From Artocarpus heterophyllus (lineage: Eukaryota > Streptophyta > Magnoliopsida > Rosales > Moraceae), in contig CM046327.1 of the NCBI GenBank assembly GCA_025403435.1, positions 9,912,218-9,976,217 on the forward strand: a stretch of 64,000 nucleotides of DNA, read 5' to 3'. The notes under the pieces are model-generated. The model saw nothing but the letters and a program-made list of their open reading frames with translations. It was not told the origin of the DNA and searched no databases. Positions within the stretch are counted from its first letter, which is position 1, and each line of letters starts with the position of its first letter. Both the position numbers and the translations under genes were made by a program. Below are positions 1-11,685 of this stretch, in pieces.

Positions 1-2699
1 TAAGCATGCATGATATGGATAGCTGGTATACGGAGTGCCTTGTACTCTCGAAACGTATCCGTATTATGTTTGTAATGTGTAATATTCTGTTAATATTATG
101 TGGAAGTACCAGAGTCAGTTATGGGGATATTCCATATGAAATATGAGTATATTATTTGGGTTGAATGTTTGTGTCATGAGGATAGCTGTTTAATGAAAAA
201 TATGTCGGGTATGTTTGCAACTCTGAGATTCCGCTTAATATCTCTATGAGTAAGTTTAATGTATAGTTTTGAATAAAAGTGTTTGTGATATATGTTTTAT
301 GATTATGTTTTAGTTTATTAGTTGAGGTATGAAATCAAATATATTTGACTTTTCCTTACTCAAAAAGGAAAAGGAACCTAAAGATGAAGTATATAAAATT
401 TCTCTGGCAATCTCCTTAAATGTGATTGTAAATCACAGGTCCATGGACAATGAAGGACTGGAATCATGGTATGGTAAATATGTATGCCTGATCAGATTCT
501 TAGACTATTATACGGTGTTACAAGTTGAAACTTGTCAAAATACTCTCATTGAGGGATTTAGGAGTAAGATTTATTATGCAAGTAAATAAGTGGAGATACG
601 ATGACTTAAATTTGAAGGACAAACAACATTAACGGTTTAGACTCGGAATTGGAATCATAATGGAATTAAAATTTTTACTAGTATTGCTAGAATTGAAATT
701 TCGAGGACGAAATTTCTTTAAGGGGGGTAGAGCTGTGACACCCGTTATTCTCCTAACGGGTATTGAGGTAATTAAATTAATTTTTAATGTATAAAAAAAA
801 TTGCTTCATTTAAATTTATTTTACAATATTTATTTTTATCTATTTTTTAAATTTTCTAAAATTCTCCTATATTTATTTAGTATGATTACTAAAAAGCCTT
901 AGAACTTCTAATAAATCTCAAAAATGTCATATTGGCATTATGTGTGTTAAAGTCTTTAGATGAGACATAAGGATATCTTTTCCAACTACTCTTGACCCTC
1001 ATTTTCTTTATTTCCTCCGTGACATGCTTCAACATGTCTCCTCTATAATTGTTTCTATCACTTCTCTTCAAAGACTTCATCTTTTCTTCCTTTCTCTTCC
1101 ACGGTTCCCACACTCTTCTTCTCATTTCTTTGCTGAAGCAAAATACTTAGAGAACTTCTTCAAGGCAGCCATAAAAATCAGCCACCATCACCTCCATTTG
1201 AGCAAGAATTTCAGTCATACCGAAGTAAAGGAACCTGTTTTGAAGCCATTTTAAGCTTCCAACTAACCATAATCCGAGGTTAGAATCTTATGAACAAATT
1301 TAGTCTTTCATTTATAAATTTTCTTTTATACTAAAGGATTATTCAAATTTGCGTTCTTAAACCTAAGTATATGTTTGTTGCTATTTTGGAGCATATGTAT
1401 GAAGTCTAAGTGTATATGCCCTAGACAGAAAATTTATATTGTTAAACTTTATAATACCTCTATGGGCAGTGGTTATTTCTTAAAATTCTAAGATTAAATT
1501 AAAATAAATTTTATGAATGTAGTTGTATGTTGTGCTTTAGTTTTAATTGTCCTTATGCACGCCTTAGGATCAAGGGAGTATGGAGCTAACGTTAATTGAT
1601 TCCAGGATTAAGAGACTGTTGATAAGCTTGAAAGGTAGGGATTCTATTACTCATCTTTTGTGAGGTTTTTATAGAATTAAAATTGATTGTTTTGCCGCAA
1701 TATATATATATCTATGTTGAACTGATATTATATGATTATCACATATGAAACTATGACATGGACTCGTCTTGTATTGTACGGCGAGGAACATAATGAATTG
1801 ACACATGTTATAAATTGAGAAGCATGGTTAGGAAAACTAACTCTATTGATAATGATTCAATATAGAGAAATTGTGAGACATGAAGAGGGCGACGGTTACG
1901 TCCTTGGGCATGAATACCCTAAAAGGTAAAGTAGGGGGAAGGCGATGACGCTTCCTTGGGTTGAAAGTCCCAGAACACACTGTACAGGAATTGATTTGGT
2001 GAGGACTCGGGGCTTGATGTCCCCTCACCGGAACACCCTTGGAATGTTTATAGGGTGATCAAGTGCGCCCATTTGGGTTTCGATGAGTTGAGTGATACTC
2101 AATTTAACATGGATACCTAGGAACAATGATGATTGGTAATATTTGTATAAATGTGTAATTATGACACTTGGTAATGATTAACTACGGTATCCATAAGATG
2201 TGATCATAATAAACCTCATAATCTGGAATATGATGTAACTTACTAACCATGCAGATTTTAATGTGGTAATGATAGAGGTGAGTAATGGCTTTCTCTACTG
2301 AGCATAGTGTTGCTCATTCCCTTATGTTTATATCTTTTCAGGACTCACTAAGTGTGAGGTGGCTACGAGAAATATAGTTGAGGAAGTGATGTAACTATAT
2401 TACATTGGGACTGCTTCAATCGTTGAGAATGTTCTTCATGATAATGTAAGCATCAATTGTTACTTTCTGTGACTGTATTATAATGTGTTGAGGGTTAAAA
2501 TGATGATGACAACAGTTTATATTATTAAATTTAAGGTGCTACATTAAAACTGTGGTTTATTTGTCGTTTATATTTTTATTTTTGAGTTGAGAGTTTTCAT
2601 TTAAGTCCCGGGCAAATTTTATTTTTAAGGTTTTACTTTTATTATTTATTTTTATTTTATCTCATTAAAAACTGTTAACCCCCATATAGGGGCGTTACA
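1..2699 (+). mobile_element. 3' part of an LTR retrotransposon (same family as the element at 35693-44663), cut by the window edge
   Basis: Positions 1-733 align without length change to 41571-42303 of the intact element, with only scattered substitutions and small compensating indels. They are followed by an LTR at 734-2699. A polypurine tract (aaggggggtagagc) sits directly before the LTR. The LTR begins TGTGACACCCG and ends GGGGCGTTACA. The 5' LTR and both cargo ORFs, if present, lie left of the window. The copy is older than the intact one because its LTR differs from the other two by substitutions and a 387-bp deletion. A small ORF at 329-589 is frameshifted in the other copy and is probably not coding. 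Confidence 0.9.
734..2699 (+). repeat. 3' LTR of the left-hand retrotransposon copy (1966 bp)
   Basis: It starts TGTGACACCCG and ends CGTTACA like the 2360-bp LTRs at 35693 and 42304. It lacks a segment corresponding to 36471-36857, which is flanked by the direct repeat TTATGAAT. This is the signature of a deletion between short repeats. A few further small indels account for the rest of the length difference. Confidence 0.92.
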
Positions 2700-3862
2700 A
2701 TTTGTTATAAACATATGAGGTAATTTTGAATTAGGAAATATAATTTAAGGCTTGATATGAACCTTTTTCAAAGTTCAGTATACATTTATGAAATTAATCA
2801 ACTTTCCATATTATGTAATTTTGATGTGATAAATCATAAAACGTTTAAAATTAATACTAGCCAAATTTAAGCCACAATCCTAACCTAGAACTGAATTATG
2901 ACATAGTGAATTCATCGTAGTTTCAGAGCTGCTCACTGACTCTATCATCACCACTAAAAAATTTATGGGGATTGCAAAAAATTACACAATTTTAATTCTT
3001 AATGTAAGTAAATAGCATATATTTTAAAATATTTAAATAAATTGTATTTCTAAAATTACCGTTCTTTTTAAACACCTCTTCTTCTTGTTTTTATTTTTTA
3101 TTCTATCTCGACTGCTTTGTGTTTATCTCTACGTAATTCTCTATGAAAATAAATTTTATTTTAATTTTAATGGGCTATTTACTTAACACTATTATATTTT
3201 GATATTTTTATTTTTATTCTTAATTGATAATGGCCTAATTTTTTAATTCTCCCTTTTATCTTTTTATGTTACCATATATACGCCAAAACCAAACTATTTG
3301 GCACATTATAAACGTTCATTTTTTTCCTTTTCTTTTGGTTTTTGGTTATAATGTATATATAGCAACATAAAAGGGTAAATCACTAGATATGAAGGGGTTT
3401 CACATGCATGTTTTATTGGTGAAAAATTATTAGTGTGATTTGCTACTTTAGTTCAAACTAAATTTTTTTATTGTTGTAGTGTAAAGCTCTTATATGCTTA
3501 AATGTCAAGAAAAAATGAGTTATAATATAAAGCTCTCATATGCTACATTGTGAGAATTAAAACTTTTAGTTCAAATCATGCTTCCCCAATCACACTATTG
3601 TTCCGTTCGATAATGTCATTTCAACTATATAATTCTAACTGTTATAATATAAAGCTCTCGCATGCAACTGCATAAAGCAAAAGTAGACTAAAAGCTCTCA
3701 CATACTACAGTATATTAGTTTAACTTTATAGTTCCAACTAGTTTCCCAACACTATATGCATGTTTTATTGGTTATAAAAATTGCGGCTTTCACATAAGGA
3801 CCAAAAGCTTGGATGTGGAAAAAGTGAAAGGGTTTTTATTATTTTGGTATTATGTATTTTAA
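2700..3862. other. AT-rich intergenic DNA with repeated fragments
   Basis: No gene is visible. Between about 3420 and 3770 there are several copies of a short motif (AAAGCTCTCATATGC and variants). This is the reverse complement of the core found in the MITE-like elements at 4251, 5338 and 8914, so the stretch probably holds fragments of that repeat family. Confidence 0.5.
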
Positions 3863-4245
3863 GAAAACATCATATTAATACCCCATTGTTTGAAAGATAT
3901 CAAAATGGTACCCTATAGTTTTTTGAAAATATTAATTTAGCACCTCGAGCTCGTGTTTTGGGATATGAAATTTCAAACTTATACTTTTATTAATGAACCT
4001 CAAATTATTTTTTAAAAATTATAAAAGCAAATAAATAAAAATAATGCCAAAAATGAATAAGTCCACATATATAATATTTCTTTGACTAGTTTTGTTTAAT
4101 TTCTTGTTTTGATTTTCTATTATAGTTTTACAAAATTAATTTAGGATTCATTAATAAAAAGCAAAAATGAAATTTTACGTAAAAAAAGAACTCATGACAT
4201 TGTTTTGATATTTTCCAAACAACAAGGTACCAATGTGATATTTTC
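3863..4245. mobile_element. Foldback/MITE-like element with about 50-bp terminal inverted repeats
   Basis: The left end (gaaaacatcatattaatacc...) pairs with the reverse complement of the right end (...ggtaccaatgtgatattttc) over roughly 50 bp, including the blocks GTTTG, AGATATCAAAA/AAATATCAAAA and GGTACC. The interior is AT-rich and noncoding. No clear target-site duplication was seen, so the superfamily is open. Confidence 0.6.
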
Positions 4246-4250
4246 TTGAT

Positions 4251-4412
4251 AGGCCGTTTGAAAGAATAGTTAGAACCAACGGTTTTGATTTAAGAACCGT
4301 AACATATGAGAGCTTTTTACTGTAGCAACTCTTTCTTTTTACAATAACATATGAGAGGTTTATACTATTTACAACTGTAATTCATGGTTTCAACTACTCT
4401 TTTAAACAGCCT
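4251..4412. mobile_element. Small MITE with terminal repeats AGGCCGTTTGAAAG / AGGCTGTTTAAAAG
   Basis: The ends form an inverted repeat of about 27 bp, also pairing AATAGTT with GAGTAGTT. The interior carries the family core CATATGAGAGCTTT-ACTGTAGCA twice. It abuts the element at 3863-4245. Related copies lie at 5338, 8914 and 63724. Confidence 0.65.
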
Positions 4413-5337
4413 ATAAAACACAAAGTACCTAAACAGTGATATCCCCCAAAATGAAAATATGCTTGCGAGTTGTTTCAAGGCGGGATTTATGTTCCTCCAG
4501 AGTTGTTTATAAGAAGAGGTGTTGTTATTGGCGGCAGAGCAAGAGATTATTGCCCCTAGAGCGATTAAGAAGATCCATCGGTTGTATAAGGGGTTGTCAG
4601 TTGCCTTAGCGCCACAATTATGTCAACGAGAGCTTCACCCATGCTCACTGTCTGTGTGCTAAGGTGTTTCTCGATATTAAGCCTTAAGAATACATCTGTC
4701 TCTTCGAGCGACATTAGAATTTTCTAATGGATTGATCTCAAACAGGAGGTATGTCTCATATATCACTGGGTCTTTTATTTTAGTTTCTAGTTTGTATCAA
4801 TCTTTCGTGTAGTGTGCACTAAAAAATTCCTCGTTCAACAAAAATGCTAGCGAGTGGGGAAAGCGACGAAAATAAGGCAAGTGGCGCGGCATTTGGTTTT
4901 CCATTATTTAACATTTTATTTGGTGACGGCCCCACAAAATAAAATCAAAAACGGACAATATTACTGTTCATACGCACGCGAGGGTACCATGAAAAACATG
5001 ATAACATGATCATTAAGTGCTGTAGATAGACCCCTCCTTTCTCTCAGGTCAGATCTCTTCAAGATTGCAAAATATTTATCCCTCCAATTCCTCAATCCTT
5101 TCATGACTTCTGTGCTACCCTATCGATGGCCCGGATCTCGTCTCATGCCGTACGGTTGGACGAGATCCCCGCCGTCCAAACCAGTGTTCGTGTTGGATTT
5201 GGATTCACGCAAGATCTTCACCTCTTATTTTCTTTCCTTGTTCGTTTTTCCTTTACACGCAAAGTCAAACGCAATGATAACCCTGATAAAAAATATAAAA
5301 TAAAATAAAACGGTACACTAGTGTCGGATGTGTTTTA
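4413..5337. other. Intergenic DNA, no supported gene
   Basis: Local GC is higher at 4480-4720 and 5040-5220. No conserved protein is recognisable, and the overlapping ORFs of 60-66 codons at 5103-5308 have no known domain. They could be relics of a gene or of a mobile element. Confidence 0.4.
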
Positions 5338-5504
5338 TAGGGTGTTTGAAAAGGTGGTGAGAACTATTTTTATTATAGTATGTGAGAATTTTATACTGTA
5401 GTATATTTTTTATTGTTATTGTAGCATGTGAGAGCTTTACACTGTTTATAACTGAGATTGTGGTGAAAACTGAATGATTTTCTCCACTGTCAAATACCCC
5501 CTTA
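5338..5504. mobile_element. MITE of the GAGAGCTTTACACTGT family
   Basis: The start (agggtgtttgaaaaggtggtgagaac) and the reverse complement of the end (gggggtatttgacagtggagaaaa) form imperfect terminal inverted repeats. The interior carries GTAGCATGTGAGAGCTTTACACTGT. Confidence 0.6.
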
Positions 5505-7000
5505 ATCTATTTGCACTTGCCACGTGTCAAAGTTTAATAGGTAAAATTACTTAGCATGAAGAAAATAAAAGGCTCAATTAATGTTTTACATGCATTACTT
5601 GATACGAGTTATTATTTATATAAAGTCCCTCTATGACATGCCAATTGGAAAATACAAAAATCAAAATGCAATGGCATATATAATTAAACTGAGATTCGAC
5701 AATAATTGTTATCAATGGCAATATTTTTCAACCAACAATAAAAGCAGTTTGAAATTAACAAAATATTCCTTTTTATGTTTCGGCCAAATTATGATATCAA
5801 ATCAGAAAAAAATCACAAAGTACATTAGATGATGATTTTGTAATTATCTCACCTTCAACCTTTATTTTTTTTAACTGACAATTAACCACTTTTTAGTGGC
5901 GAATCAAAGTTTTTTTTTTTTTTTTTTGGAACAAAGGAGCATGGTCTTTATTTACAAGCGTGCAATCATAGAATTACTTTTGGAATTTGTGCGTTGTGTT
6001 AGATTTTTAGGCCGTGTGGGACCCACGGATTCAAGAGCAAGATTCTCTGATGAATTTCCCTAGTATTTATTTAGATAGCGTGGACCTCGTACCAACACCA
6101 TGAAGCCATAATGAGGGCTGTATCTTTGGCATTGTCACGTCTAACTTGTACCTAATCTCAACTAAACCTTCATCTAACACTTTTTAGCTTATGATATGAT
6201 CTGAAAACCGGTGATCCAATTTAGCTGTTATTTTCATCAATTATTTCTCTTTGTTCACTTTAGTACTATTGTAATATATAGCTTCTTTTTAGTTGCTCTA
6301 GTCATCCTGAAAAGAAGTGATAATTTTGGGCCCCACCAAATCTTTCTTTTAGATTGTTTATTAATACGTTATGAGAAAAACAAAAGGAAAGGAAAATATA
6401 AAACAAAAATGGGCGTTTGGTTGCATTCCACTATACTTTGATTGATTTTTTTATTATGACTTGGTGCCTAATCACTGGGTTTTTTATCCGTTTAGACTAG
6501 GAGTCTAAGATGATATTGTCGAGTAGCTACATATATATATATATATAATTGTTTTGAGGTTATATTATAATTGGTGATTGAGACTCAAAATGGGGCACTG
6601 CCAATTCACTTTTTTCTAGGAATAGAAGTTTTTTAAGAATTATTTTGGTGTGCTTTTTTTTTTTTAATTTCTTCTTTTACCCTTTTCTCTTTCTTTCAAT
6701 TATCACGAGTTATTTATTTAGTTTTTTCACCTTTTTAGTCATAGTGTAGTACTGATTATGTGCTAAATTATTGGTGTTACGGACTACAGTCAACAGTTCT
6801 GAATAGTAACTTTTCTTGCTAAAAGTTCGCAGAGCGTATATATGCATGGTTGTGGAGCTCGAGGACAATCTTTGCTCTTGATTAGTCTAAAATGGGCCAT
6901 TCTCGACAATTGATGTGGGCTATTTGGCATGGAGAGAGAAACAAATGGGCCATAGAATATCCAAATGGACTAGTGTTTATAGAAAGCCTTAAAAAGTGAA
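5505..7000. other. AT-rich intergenic DNA
   Basis: Long A and T runs, a short (AT)n tract near 6531-6547 and ORFs under 85 codons without recognisable domains. No gene is supported. Confidence 0.5.
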
Positions 7001-7893
7001 TTAGGTGGGGTATTTCACAAAAATGCCATAAATTCTTGGTTTAGATTGATTTATATCACCAAAAAAATATTTATAAAAAACACTACAATTATATTATACA
7101 ATATATTTATAATAAAAAATATACCTTTAAGTTTCGTGATTCATGCCAATTAAGCTCTATGGTTATTTTGTTGAAATACTTGTTGATTAAGAGGGTATAA
7201 TTGTGTAACAAAGTAATTTTGTTTAAACAGCATTACAGTGAATGTAAGACTTTTTTAGAGTGTGGTAAAGTTTAATCCACTAGATTTTTCTATGGCATGC
7301 TTTCTAAATATCTCAATTAGGTGGTATGTCACTTCTTTAATATCATTATTGGGTTATATCAGTTATTTTTTCTCTCTTTGATTCACACCACTCTTTCTAA
7401 CCAAAAAAGCCATAATATCCTTAGATAATACTTGTTTGCTTAATTTCAACCCAAAATACTTATGATCAATTATATCTTCATGCTCTTTTGAAGTTATATG
7501 TTTCAAACTTTATCATAAAAGTGGTAAGATTGAAAAACAATACAACATATTAGTATTTCTCAAATTGACCCAAAGCCTTAGCCCTATTTTTGAGCTTTTT
7601 ATCCTAAATGCCATCCTTTACGGAGGTGGATTGATAATTGCTAGAACCCAAAAAAGTATTACAATGCATGCTACACTTATTTAAATAAAGTTACTGCTAC
7701 GACGATTTTATTAATCTCTCAAAATTTCATATGTACCTTCTTCAACCTTATATCATTGAACTCCTGTACATGGTATATTTGGAATATCATATGTAATGTA
7801 ATGATATGGTAGTGGCATTCTTTGTAAATGTTTTTTATGGCATAAATTAATCTAAGTTTTATTTTTGCGGCATTTGTATAAAGAGACCTTAGT
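7001..7893. mobile_element. Non-autonomous DNA transposon-like element (about 0.9 kb) with long inverted ends
   Basis: The left end at about 7001-7077 (core CAAAAATGCCATAAATTC, then TTTAGATTGATTTAT) pairs with the reverse complement of about 7821-7893 (core ACAAATGCCGCAAAAAT, then TTAGATTAATTTATGCC). The inverted repeats are at least 57 bp with mismatches and have no coding interior. Long terminal inverted repeats without a transposase suggest a Mutator-like derivative, but the target duplication is not clear. Confidence 0.5.
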
Positions 7894-8913
7894 TTTGGAC
7901 TACGGGCCTAGTTGTTTGGATTCTTTGTGGTTAATTTAATAATATCACTTATGTGACATTGTTTTTTAATTTTATGAGAAATTTTAAAACATATCATCTT
8001 AGATAATATAAAGACATAATTGATCATATCTATTTTAGGTTAGGGTTAGACAAATATATTTTATCTATCTAAGGGTATTTAGACATTTTTATTTAAGAGA
8101 ATTAATATGAATGAAAAGAAAAAAAATGATAGAAGACAATAATAGTAGTAAAAAGTAGAATCTTGCCATCGGATACCTTTAAAAAAAATGTATTTGCACC
8201 TTGAATATTTTTAAAGACGCCCGAAAATAAAATATCAAATTCAAAATTTAAAATTATCTACTTTGTTGATATTAGAATCCATTACATTTTTCAAATACTC
8301 CTTACATACACCCCGACAGTTAATATTTAAAAAACAAATCCCTTCAGATATTTAAAAAGAAGCAAATCCCATGTCTGCACATTGTGCAAATGAAGTCTTC
8401 CCAAGTGGAGGGCTAATTACAGCCTCTGCGTACATACATTCAACGGCTTAGCAGCCAACAAAAAAAAAAAAAAAAAAAGAATAGTCGCTTAGTAACATTC
8501 ATTATTGCCAAACTCTTTTTTAGGTGGCGTTTCATTTATAACACGTGAAAACTTGGCGGCCTACAATTTTTTTAAGTTCACATTTAACAATAATATGAAA
8601 GGCCGAGGTCTATACACGCGTCTGTATGAAAATGTGTCCACGATTTAAAGCAGATAGTTTTCTACTTTGTCGGTGGATCTGCGAAAACAGTTCTAACCAT
8701 GTCAACAATAATAACGATATTATGGCCCTCAACACCACGCAATGTGAAACCAGTGACCGGTGCTATGTGAGGGATTTAGTTGATTATTAGTTCTTTTATT
8801 TTAATTATAAGTTAAAAGTTTGAGTTATGTTTAGCTTCATTTAAAAATAATGACATTTTTTTTTTGTTTTAAACAAAATAATAGCATTTGTGTGTTTTTA
8901 TATGAATTATTAA

Positions 8914-9066
8914 TAAGATGTTTGATAGAGTGGTTATAACTATTTTTTATTGTAGCATATAAAAGCTTTATATTGTAGCGATTTTTTTTGTTCTTGTAGC
9001 ATATGAGAGTTTTAGACTATTTATAACTAAAAAAGTAGTACAAATCACTTTCTGCCAAATACCTTA
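8914..9066. mobile_element. MITE of the GAGAGCTTTACACTGT family
   Basis: The start (taagatgtttgatagagtgg) pairs with the reverse complement of the end (taaggtatttggcagaaagt). The interior carries GTAGCATATGAGAGTTTTAGACTATTTATAAC, a variant of the shared core. Confidence 0.6.
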
Positions 9067-11600
9067 AGTGTCATTCTTTTTCTTAGATTTCAACGAAAAG
9101 TTTAAACAAAAAATTAAATTTTTACAAGAGAATATACTGTAAAAAATAATTTAAACTGTGTTCCGAACCTACAAACCAAACAAACTAGAAGTAATTCGAA
9201 CTCTAGAATTGCAACTATAAACAGTATAAAACTCTTACATATTATAGTATAAAATAAATTACACTATAATATAAAAGTCTTATATACTATAGCCTATGAA
9301 TCAATTTATTGTGATGTGAACTATTCTCCTGAGTATCTAAATGTTAAAAAAAAACTAGTAATGCTCAGCTTTATACTCTAATAAATCACGAGCCTCACGC
9401 TGTTGAGTCTATAAAACTCTTGTTCTTTATTAAATGTGATGCTTAGCTTCAACAATCTCTTTACATCTAATACAATTGCACAAGACATCTAACTTAGTCA
9501 GGTGGCAACATCAAATAATGTCACCACTAAATCAAAATTAAAAAAAAAAACCAACAATTCAACATCACACATTAATAAAAAAATAAATTTCAAAGTGTGA
9601 GACTTAGAAAGGAAACTTACATTTTATTAGTTATTGTGCTTAATATTGTTAATGTCTTCAAACATTGTTTAAACAGGAAGTAGAGTTTTACTTGTAAACA
9701 ATATAAAGCTTTTATATGCCATAATATCTACAATTCTAACTTACAGTTGCAATCATGTTTCCAAACGTCCTCTTGAATATTGATTTCTTAACGGACAATG
9801 TTAAATGCAAGGATGAAAATTTTGGCAAAATTTCACTAGAAATTTTGAAGTACCAAAGTTTTTTAAACTGTATTATTGATTTTGGCATAATATCAAAGAA
9901 ACATCAAATATCAATAAATTTTGGTAAAAATTTGATCGCAAAATCTGTAGTATATTTTATCAAAATTTTGTCAAAATTTTGGTAATGTCAAAAATTACAA
10001 AATTTAATAGGTTTTTTCCTTTTAAATAATCTATCGGGATTTTATGCTTTCAATGAATCAATTTTTTTTTTTTTTTTTATATACATTAACTTTGTAGCAC
10101 GATTTAGCCTTCCCCACCGTGGAAACTATGATAGTTATAAAATTTTTAATTATCGTTATTAAAGCATATCACCATCATTTTAGGCAAATAATTGAGAGAA
10201 TTCACGGTTTTCCATCCATGGAAATACAATGGGAATAAGCCAACAAACCTACATATGTCATATTCATAACTACATTCAACACTACTCAAATAACATATGA
10301 CATAAATATTGATTAAATCAAAATAGAATCCTAATCATGTTTGAGCCTCTCAAAACTTCCTTTTGTATTGACAAATATAATATATATGAAGTTCATTATG
10401 TAGATCGTGTTTATTTATATTTCTTTTTAATATTTATTGTATCTTAAAGTATTGAGATATATTTAATGTAGAATTTATGTAATTTTTGTAAATTTTGTCA
10501 AAATTTTTGTCGACATAGATATTATTTTCATTTTTTTTGTAAAATTAAAGTATTGATATTTTCATCATTGTTAAACAATAGTTATATCATAGTTCATCTT
10601 GAATATTGATGGTACACGATGATGCGAGTCTGGATGAAAAAGTAAAAATCATTTTCATTTTCGTAGGATTATATAGCTCCGTTACTCACAAAACTATGAG
10701 TCTCAATATAATAAGTAATGTATGTTTTAAACTGGACCAAATATTTTATTAGTATCAAGATTATAATCTCGTAAGATTTGTTATAATCATGAGCTTTACC
10801 ATGAGATAATAGGATTTCAACTCCAACGGTTAGCTTATTGAGCAGGCAAGCCTACTACTTTATAAAACCATTATAGATCTCATTTATTGTCCATAAAGGA
10901 CTTTGCCTCCGCCTCTAACAGGATTAAATAGGATTGTTTACAAAAACAACACAAATTATATCAGAGTTCATCTCGAATACGGATGGTACATGATGACGCG
11001 AGTCTTAACACATAGGCATTCATCCAAGAAAGACAACGATCTATGCGGCGCAACTTAGCCTGATTCCATGAATAAGATAGCAGAATACAAGGACATCTTT
11101 GTTAACATGAGCCAAGTACCCCAGCCTCTAAAAAGCGGGATTTTAAAAAATAATTTTAAGAAAAACTGTTTTTGACAAAATAATTTTTTTTGATAATTTT
11201 TTGACGTTAAAAAATATATTTTTTAGACATAAAAATAATTTTATTTTTTTTTTATTTTGTTAAGGTTTTTTTTTCGTTATAGTTATTATTTTTTTTTTTA
11301 AAACTAAAACGTGTTTTTTTTTTTAAAAAAAAAAGGACTTTTTTTCTATTAGGATTTTTTTTTGCCATTTTGTCTAATTCTCCCCTCTGAAAATCTCTTT
11401 CCTCTTGGATTGGCCCGTGTTTTCCCTCCAATATTAGTTTCTAGATTCTCTCTCTGTCTTTGGATTGGTGACATTTTCTATTTATTTATTTTTCCTCCTT
11501 GATTATGTTTGGTATCTGGTATTTGTGGCTAGGCTTTTTTCAGAATCATATAAGACAAGTACTAGTAGAAAAGAAAAGAAAGAAAAGAAAGAAGAAGATA
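9067..11600. other. AT-rich intergenic DNA upstream of the coiled-coil plastid protein gene
   Basis: No gene is supported. Fragments of the MITE core recur near 9215-9300 and 9695-9760. A stretch of about 65 bp is repeated in diverged form at about 10575-10635 and 10950-11005 (shared blocks: ATATCA.AGTTCATCT.GAATA and GATGGTACA.GATGA.GCGAGTCT). Dense T runs occupy 11180-11360. Confidence 0.45.
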
Positions 11601-11685
11601 GAAATGAGTGATGAATGAATGAGATTATGAGAATGGCTGAAACTAATCAACGTTAGATCCTTGGAATGTTCCAGAGACATCTGCC

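Noticed and set aside
329..589. An 86-codon ORF in the 3' interior of the left retrotransposon copy
   Set aside because: The intact copy has a one-base deletion within the same stretch (about 42009) that breaks the frame, and no domain is recognisable.
889..1125. A 78-codon minus-strand ORF present in all three retrotransposon LTRs (also 35847-36083 and 42458-42694)
   Set aside because: Its conservation only reflects recent common origin of the LTRs. It has no recognisable domain, and the opposite strand is equally open.
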